A DNA stretch of 64,000 nucleotides from assembly GCA_944381505.1 (NCBI GenBank), contig CALWLK010000011.1, positions 1 through 64,000 on the forward strand, read 5' to 3'. The notes under the pieces are model-generated. The model was not told where the DNA came from. It did no database searches and worked only from the letters and a program-made list of their open reading frames with translations. A program made the translations under genes and the position numbers. This document shows, in pieces, positions 59,813-64,000 of the stretch; the stretch's first letter is position 1, and each line of letters opens with the position of its first letter. This stretch comes from an uncultured Lachnospiraceae bacterium (lineage in GTDB: Bacteria; Bacillota; Clostridia; Lachnospirales; Lachnospiraceae).

Positions 59813-59841
59813 ATTATACTCGTATATTCGCACATATTCAA
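59813..59841 (-). promoter_or_regulatory. Sigma-A-type promoter upstream of the sigma-fusion operon
   Basis: TTGAAT (59836-59841), 17-base spacer, TATAAT (59813-59818) on the minus strand, about 30-50 bp farther out than the ECF-type promoter. It would supply basal transcription. Confidence 0.7.
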
Positions 59842-59876
59842 CAAAACTGCCCCTAACTATACTGTTCGTAAGCAAA

Positions 59877-59901
59877 TTGTAAACTTGTAAACATTTTGTA
59901 A
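59877..59901 (+). repeat. Three TTGTAA repeats before the Xre-type gene
   Basis: TTGTAA occurs at 59877-59882, 59885-59890 and 59896-59901, within the divergent intergenic region 28 bp ahead of the small regulator's ATG. These are candidate operator half-sites. Confidence 0.45.
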
Positions 59902-59928
59902 GTATCTCTGAGCACAGAAGGAGGCATA

Positions 59929-60129
59929 ATGATAAGCTACAGACCCCTTTTTGAAACCATGAAGAAAAAGAACATAAGCTCCTATCGTCTCCAAAAGATG
60001 GGGTTTTCCCGCGCTACCTACTACAGCATCAAACAGGGAAACAGTATCTCCACAAACACTGTAAATCAGCTGTGCCGCCTGCTCTCCTGCTCAGTGTCGG
60101 AAATTATTGAATATGTAGATGAAAAATAA
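59929..60129 (+). CDS. Small Xre/Cro-type regulator
   Basis: A 66-residue protein made almost entirely of a Cro/C1-type helix-turn-helix: LFETMKKKNISSYRLQKMGFSRATYYSIKQGNSISTNTVNQLCRLLSCSVSEIIEYV. It binds DNA as a dimer, probably at nearby repeats. AGGAGG lies just before the ATG. It is the only plus-strand gene between 1 and 64 kb and is divergent from the sigma-fusion operon, whose promoters share its upstream region, so cross-regulation is possible. Similar lone regulators are common in Firmicutes and their targets vary. Confidence 0.85.
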   Translation: MISYRPLFETMKKKNISSYRLQKMGFSRATYYSIKQGNSISTNTVNQLCRLLSCSVSEIIEYVDEK

Positions 60130-60163
60130 GCCGGAAATGTCATCCATTTCGGCTCATTTTTTT
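60129..60163 (+). terminator. Terminator of the Xre-type gene
   Basis: AGCCGGAAATG pairs with CATTTCGGCT (one bulged base) around a short loop, followed by T7. It begins at the stop codon. Confidence 0.82.
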
Positions 60164-60194
60164 AATATAGTCTTTCGGGGGTCTCTCCCCTTTC

Positions 60195-61466
60195 TTATCT
60201 GTCTTCCGCCGCTTGGATCATCTTGATATTGTCTTTCTCAAGCTGTGAGAGAAGATCTTCCGAGAACCTGTCCGCCTCTATAGTGGGGCGATACCAGCTC
60301 TTTTGTCCGAAGTAATCCTTCAAGGTCTCATCATCAAATTTTCTCCCATGGCGGGCGTATATCTCGTTTCTCGCAAGCCTCAGCTCCTCCTTTGAAAGTC
60401 CCGCAAGGTCGCTTTGGGTCAAAGGCCTCGAGCTGCTGTCAGGAAGGATATAATCTCCCTTCGAAACCACTGCCGCCGAGGTCTGCGGTTGCTGCACATC
60501 GGAGGTCTCGGAAACCGCGCTCTGATTCGTGCTCGCGGAAGTTGAAATATAACTGCTCAGAACATATCCTACATCTCCCCTGTAGGATACGAGATAGAAA
60601 TCTCCGCTGCCCTTGATGATGCTTACGCTCTCTCCCAAGGGTATCTGACATATCTCATTTCCGGAGGTGTCGGGCTCTGTCCTCAGAGTTATGCTCTCAT
60701 TGCAGTTTACCACATATCCCGTTATCCCTGTATTTATCTCAGGCGTCGCTGTACTCAAATATTCGCTTAAGGCATAGCCTGTCCTTCCGTTATAGCTTAC
60801 CTGATAAAATCCGTTGGGCCCCTCGGTAACAAACTCCACTGTCCCGTAAAGCGGTATCTGAGTTATCTCGTTTCCTCTCGTCTCCGGCGTGCTCCTCAGG
60901 GTAATACTCTCGTTACAGTTTGCCACGTAAAGGGCGCTCCCGGGCCTTATTATGGAGGTGTCCGAGAGAGCTTTCTCTGTCTCGCTCTCCGCGATTTCAA
61001 AAGCCTCTGTCGTCTCTGAGATCTGCTCTGCAGAGCTTTCCGTCATCTTAAGCTCGGAGGGTTCCGAGGCCTCCGTGACCTTTATCCCTCCCTGCTCTTT
61101 GCTCTCGACCTCGGCGCTTATCTCTGTCTCCGCCTTATCGGTGCCCTGGCGGGACATGGCTCCGCTTATGAAAAACGCAGCGCCTCCTCCCACGGCCACA
61201 GCGGCCAAGCCTATGGCTATCATTGCGGGAACCGGCAGTCCCTTCTTTTTCTCAGGCTCCCTCGGAGCCGCGGGCTTTGCAGGCTTCGGCGGCGCAGGCC
61301 TTTGCCCTATGTCTGCAGCCTCATACTTCGGCGCTTTGTGCGCAGGAGCCGCGGGTTTTTGCATCTCAGGCTTCGGCATTTCAGGCGCCGATACCTTTGC
61401 CCCGCACTTCGGGCAGAATTTTGAGCTTTCCTTGAGCTCGGCTCCGCATTTAGGACAAAATCTCAT
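60195..61466 (-). CDS. Zinc-ribbon membrane protein with two SH3-like domains and a YARHG domain
   Basis: The 423-residue protein starts MRFCPKCGAELKESSKFCPKCG (zinc ribbon). A Pro/Ala/Lys-rich stretch and one transmembrane helix (~85-105) follow, then a Glu/Ser/Thr linker. Two bacterial SH3-like repeats (ANCNESITLRSTPETRGNEITQIP... and VNCNESITLRTEPDTSGNEICQIP..., ~185-315) precede a C-terminal YARHG domain (LARNEIYARHGRKFDD...YFGQKSWYRP). The extracellular modules are wall-associated types. I start at ATG 61466 after GAGGTGG; the longer frame lacks a ribosome site. It sits in an operon-like row of zinc-ribbon proteins with 23-bp spacing. Confidence 0.85.
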   Translation of the reverse strand: MRFCPKCGAELKESSKFCPKCGAKVSAPEMPKPEMQKPAAPAHKAPKYEAADIGQRPAPPKPAKPAAPREPEKKKGLPVPAMIAIGLAAVAVGGGAAFFISGAMSRQGTDKAETEISAEVESKEQGGIKVTEASEPSELKMTESSAEQISETTEAFEIAESETEKALSDTSIIRPGSALYVANCNESITLRSTPETRGNEITQIPLYGTVEFVTEGPNGFYQVSYNGRTGYALSEYLSTATPEINTGITGYVVNCNESITLRTEPDTSGNEICQIPLGESVSIIKGSGDFYLVSYRGDVGYVLSSYISTSASTNQSAVSETSDVQQPQTSAAVVSKGDYILPDSSSRPLTQSDLAGLSKEELRLARNEIYARHGRKFDDETLKDYFGQKSWYRPTIEADRFSEDLLSQLEKDNIKMIQAAEDR

Positions 61467-61489
61467 TAAATGCCACCTCGTCTTTCCCT

Positions 61490-62566
61490 CTATTCTATCT
61501 TTGCTCCGCAATTCTCACAGAAGGCCGCTCCCTCGGTGAGCTTGGCTCCGCAGTTTTCGCAGAAGCTCTTCTCAGGCTTTGAGGCCTCGGCTGCCTTGGC
61601 TTTAGCCGCCAATTCGGCCTCCTCTGCCGCTCTCCTCTCAGCCTCTGCTCTTGCGGCGGCCTCCCTTGCGGCTCTCTCCTTCTCGGCTCTCATGGCCTCT
61701 CTCACTACTCTCTCGGCCTCATACTGCTCCTTCGCCTCCTTCAAGGAAGTTCCGCAGCCTGTGCAGAAGTTCACGCTCAGCTTATTCGTCTTTCCGCAGT
61801 TAGGGCATCTCACGCCATCCTCTGAAGCCTCGGCGGCATTTGCCTCAGCCGCCTTTCTCTCGGCGTTTGCAGCCATCTCTCCGGCTTTCTTCTCAGCGCT
61901 CTCCTTTGCAGCTACAGCCATCTCTCCGGCCTTTTTTCCGAGATTTCCGGCAAGTGCGGAAGCCTTATCCACAGTTCCCTTTGAAATGAACTCCTTTGCC
62001 TGTGCAGTGTAGTCTATAGGCATAGAGCCTGTCTTTACGATTCCGATAACAGCGACGATTATGATAACCAGATTGAGGATCTGATAAAGCCTTCCTATAA
62101 AGCTCATTCCTCCCATGCCGAGGCTTCCGACAACATCCATAGCCAGAGACATGAACATCATTACGAGAAAGGTCAATATTCCTCCCCCGAGGGCTACCAC
62201 ATACTGCCACATAACAAGCTTATAGCTGCGCTTTTCGTTAAACATCCTTACATTTATTACATAGAGCGCAAATACAACGGCAGGTACTAAGAACCAAAGA
62301 AAAAACACCATAAATATCGCGCCGAAATCCCCAAGGTCAAGTCCCACATCCTTAAGGCTTTCGTGTGCAAAGGTGAGTGCAAAGCCGCTTAAGCCATAGC
62401 TCTCGGACTCCCCAAAAAAGCCTCCAAATTCTATCTTGAAAAAGCTGAAGAAATAGAACACCGCCATCAGAAGGCTTGCCACCGCAATTATATTTTGGAG
62501 GCTTATCGCCTTGTTATTACCTAAGATAACGTCATTTTTCGTAGTTCTCTTTGCATTCTTAAACAT
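61490..62566 (-). CDS. Membrane protein with coiled coil and two zinc ribbons
   Basis: The 358-residue protein has about four or five hydrophobic segments in residues ~25-180, then an Ala/Lys/Glu-rich region. A zinc ribbon (CPNCGKTNKLSVNFCTGCG, ~250-268), a strongly charged coiled coil (KEQYEAERVVREAMRAEKERAAREAAARAEAERR, ~273-320) and a second zinc ribbon (CENCGAKLTEGAAFCENCG) end it. The zinc parts are presumably cytoplasmic. Function is unknown. ATG 62566 follows AAAGGGGG; the frame runs on upstream without a start signal. It resembles in plan the 3078-4997 protein at the other end of the window. Confidence 0.8.
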   Translation of the reverse strand: MFKNAKRTTKNDVILGNNKAISLQNIIAVASLLMAVFYFFSFFKIEFGGFFGESESYGLSGFALTFAHESLKDVGLDLGDFGAIFMVFFLWFLVPAVVFALYVINVRMFNEKRSYKLVMWQYVVALGGGILTFLVMMFMSLAMDVVGSLGMGGMSFIGRLYQILNLVIIIVAVIGIVKTGSMPIDYTAQAKEFISKGTVDKASALAGNLGKKAGEMAVAAKESAEKKAGEMAANAERKAAEANAAEASEDGVRCPNCGKTNKLSVNFCTGCGTSLKEAKEQYEAERVVREAMRAEKERAAREAAARAEAERRAAEEAELAAKAKAAEASKPEKSFCENCGAKLTEGAAFCENCGAKIE

Positions 62567-62580
62567 ATTCTGTCCCCCTT

Positions 62581-64000
62581 TTAATCGAGCTTTGCTCCAC
62601 ACTTTTCACAGAATCCGGCATCCGCCTCGTTTTCAGCTCCGCAGCTTCCGCAGAATTTCTTTGCAGGCTTTGCGCTCTCTCCGTTTCCGCCTGCAGAAGC
62701 TGTATCGGCCTTTGCCCGGGCTGCCTTCTCGGAAGCCTCCTTAGCCTTGATGGAAGCCTTGCCCACGCCTATCAAAATAACGTCCTTCAGCCTGTAGACA
62801 AGGTTTGCTATGGCTGCGATGGTAAGTATATAGAGAGCATATACGAGGAAGTTGGATTTCTTTGCGGTCACCGAGTAGCTCAGATCGTCTGAAGTCGGAT
62901 CGAAGAACTCTCTTACCAACACGTAATCGCTTCCCTCGAAGCTGTCCGAAAGGAATTCGTCAACAGGCTTTCCTATACCCTTCACTCTCAGAGTAACTGT
63001 GTCCACAGGCTTGTTGGTAAAGGTCTTAAGGTCAACGTCTCCCGCGACCCTCATTGTCTTTGAGCCTGAGAGCAGTCCTGTCTTGTCAGCCTGAACGCTC
63101 ATGTCCATATGCCCGTCGGCGAATTCAGTCCAAGCATCCGCATTTTCTTCAAGGCTTCCCGAGGCGGAGACCTTTACATTAAAGCCGTTTTCGGAAGCCT
63201 CGCAGGCGTCAACCGATATTCCGGTGCCCTCCGCGGCTGTAGTGAGCTTTTCCTTAAGAGCTGTCAAAGCGCTCTCGGAAAGGACTTCCGTGTAGTTTAC
63301 GCTTACCTCCTGCTTTGCCTTGTCAAGTCCCTCGGGCTTTACGGTAACTTCTATGCTCTCGGCGTTGAAGCCGCCTGTGGTCTCATACTCCGCGCTGTAT
63401 ATGAAATTATCTCCGTCAAAGAGCTCGTAGTACTGAGGCTTCTCCTCATCATAGTACATGGAAAGGTCTCTGCCTCCGTCATAGACGCTCACTCCGCCCT
63501 CTGAGTAGAGTCCTGTGTACTCCGAACCTGTATCTCCGTAGTAGCTGAAGTTTACCTCTCCGTCCTCATTGGTTATGAAATCCTCCAGATTGATGTTCTC
63601 GGAGATATTGTTGTGCACATAGAGAATATAGGGATCTCCGGGGATGATCTCCTCCTCGGCCTCGGCATCTCCTGCGCTCTCCTCCAAGGCTTCGGTCTCC
63701 TCAACCGTCTCCTCGGCCTCAGTCGCCTCCTCTGAATCTTCCGCGTCCGAAAGGCTGAAGAACGTATCGTCGGGCTTTCCTGTGAAGTTCTTTGTCATGG
63801 CGTCCACAGACTCCGCCGTCAGGTTCGTTCCGCTGATAATGAAGCTGTTTACGCCCTCGGCGCTCTCCCATCTTCCCTCTGCTCCCTCGGCCTTGGGCTC
63901 AAGGAAGGCCTTTATCTCCTCTCCCGCCTGGTCCATGGTGGCCTGAGGGATGCTTACGACTATGGTCCTGTCAAAGGTCCCGTCTGAATTTGCCTTGGTA
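62581..64000 (-). CDS. LppM-like membrane protein with C-terminal zinc ribbon (partial)
   Basis: The frame stays open past the window edge, so the N-terminus is missing; 472 residues are visible. The main part is a beta-rich extracytoplasmic region with an acidic Glu/Ala insert (EDSEEATEAEETVEETE...), resembling LppM-type domains by its GVGKPVDEF-like and VRV/VTL strands only loosely. One transmembrane helix (FLVYALYILTIAAIANLVYRL) precedes a basic Ala/Lys stretch and a final CGSCGAENEADAGFCEKCG zinc ribbon. An ATG at 63936 lies inside the gene rather than at its start: reading upstream gives TKANSDGTFDRTIVVSIPQAT without a stop. Confidence 0.75.
   Translation of the reverse strand, partial: TKANSDGTFDRTIVVSIPQATMDQAGEEIKAFLEPKAEGAEGRWESAEGVNSFIISGTNLTAESVDAMTKNFTGKPDDTFFSLSDAEDSEEATEAEETVEETEALEESAGDAEAEEEIIPGDPYILYVHNNISENINLEDFITNEDGEVNFSYYGDTGSEYTGLYSEGGVSVYDGGRDLSMYYDEEKPQYYELFDGDNFIYSAEYETTGGFNAESIEVTVKPEGLDKAKQEVSVNYTEVLSESALTALKEKLTTAAEGTGISVDACEASENGFNVKVSASGSLEENADAWTEFADGHMDMSVQADKTGLLSGSKTMRVAGDVDLKTFTNKPVDTVTLRVKGIGKPVDEFLSDSFEGSDYVLVREFFDPTSDDLSYSVTAKKSNFLVYALYILTIAAIANLVYRLKDVILIGVGKASIKAKEASEKAARAKADTASAGGNGESAKPAKKFCGSCGAENEADAGFCEKCGAKLD

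Overview
The window reads as the chromosome of an anaerobic, low-to-mid GC Firmicute, most likely a member of the Lachnospiraceae/Eubacteriales. This is inferred from a Gram-positive Tad/Flp1 pilus operon with no secretin, choline-type cell-wall-binding repeats, strong AGGAGG ribosome binding sites, several lipoproteins and signal peptides, rubredoxin with an Rrf2 regulator, YlmH and DUF4250, and heavy use of ATA for Ile. Almost every gene is on the minus strand. The only clear plus-strand genes are a partial enzyme and a GntR regulator at the left end, and a small Xre-type regulator near 60 kb. I saw no tRNA, rRNA, CRISPR array, prophage or insertion sequence, and no gene-free stretch longer than 300 bases.

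Layout. 1-5 kb: partial enzyme, GntR/UTRA regulator, M15 peptidase lipoprotein and two zinc-ribbon membrane proteins. 5.2-8.1 kb: a P-type cation ATPase behind a near-consensus promoter, a yybP-ykoY-type (Mn2+) riboswitch and a terminator. 8.2-27.7 kb: surface-glycan functions, namely GtrB-like GT2, LicD, CDP-glucose/CDP-3,6-dideoxyhexose genes rfbF, rfbG and rfbH, a membrane protein, a 1308-residue multidomain glycosyltransferase and a Wzt-type ABC ATPase. Interspersed are rubredoxin/Rrf2, a patatin-like lipase and a YtrA-type GntR/ABC exporter operon with a palindromic operator. 27.7-29.8 kb: housekeeping genes (DUF4250, HAD, HIT, rhomboid). 29.8-39.65 kb: a complete Tad/Flp1 pilus operon with two prepilin peptidases and a perfect 23-bp inverted repeat at one pseudopilin gene. 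39.9-44.4 kb: ECF sigma/anti-sigma pair, ABC-F protein behind an attenuator, HD hydrolase and a CpeT-like protein. 44.5-59.8 kb: secreted cell-wall-binding transglutaminase-like proteins, a Sel1-repeat protein, a broken M16C metalloprotease, a DUF4143 ATPase, two tandem cell-wall-binding proteins and an 885-residue sigma factor fused to a membrane and extracytoplasmic part. 60-64 kb: three more zinc-ribbon membrane proteins, the last cut by the window end.

The most interesting proposal is a self-contained envelope-stress circuit. The sigma-factor fusion (56692-59349) sits behind two small membrane-type genes. Three copies of an ECF-like promoter, AAAACCT-N15-CGTCTT with identical spacing, lie before (i) the sigma operon itself, (ii) the adjacent cell-wall-binding protein genes and (iii) the operon of a small membrane protein plus two transglutaminase-like wall proteins 8 kb away. 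This would be an autoregulated, membrane-tethered sigma factor controlling wall-bound proteins. A second theme is possible switching: a G9 tract just after the signal peptide of one wall protein, an A16 tract in the patatin gene and the 23-bp inverted repeat in the pilus operon.
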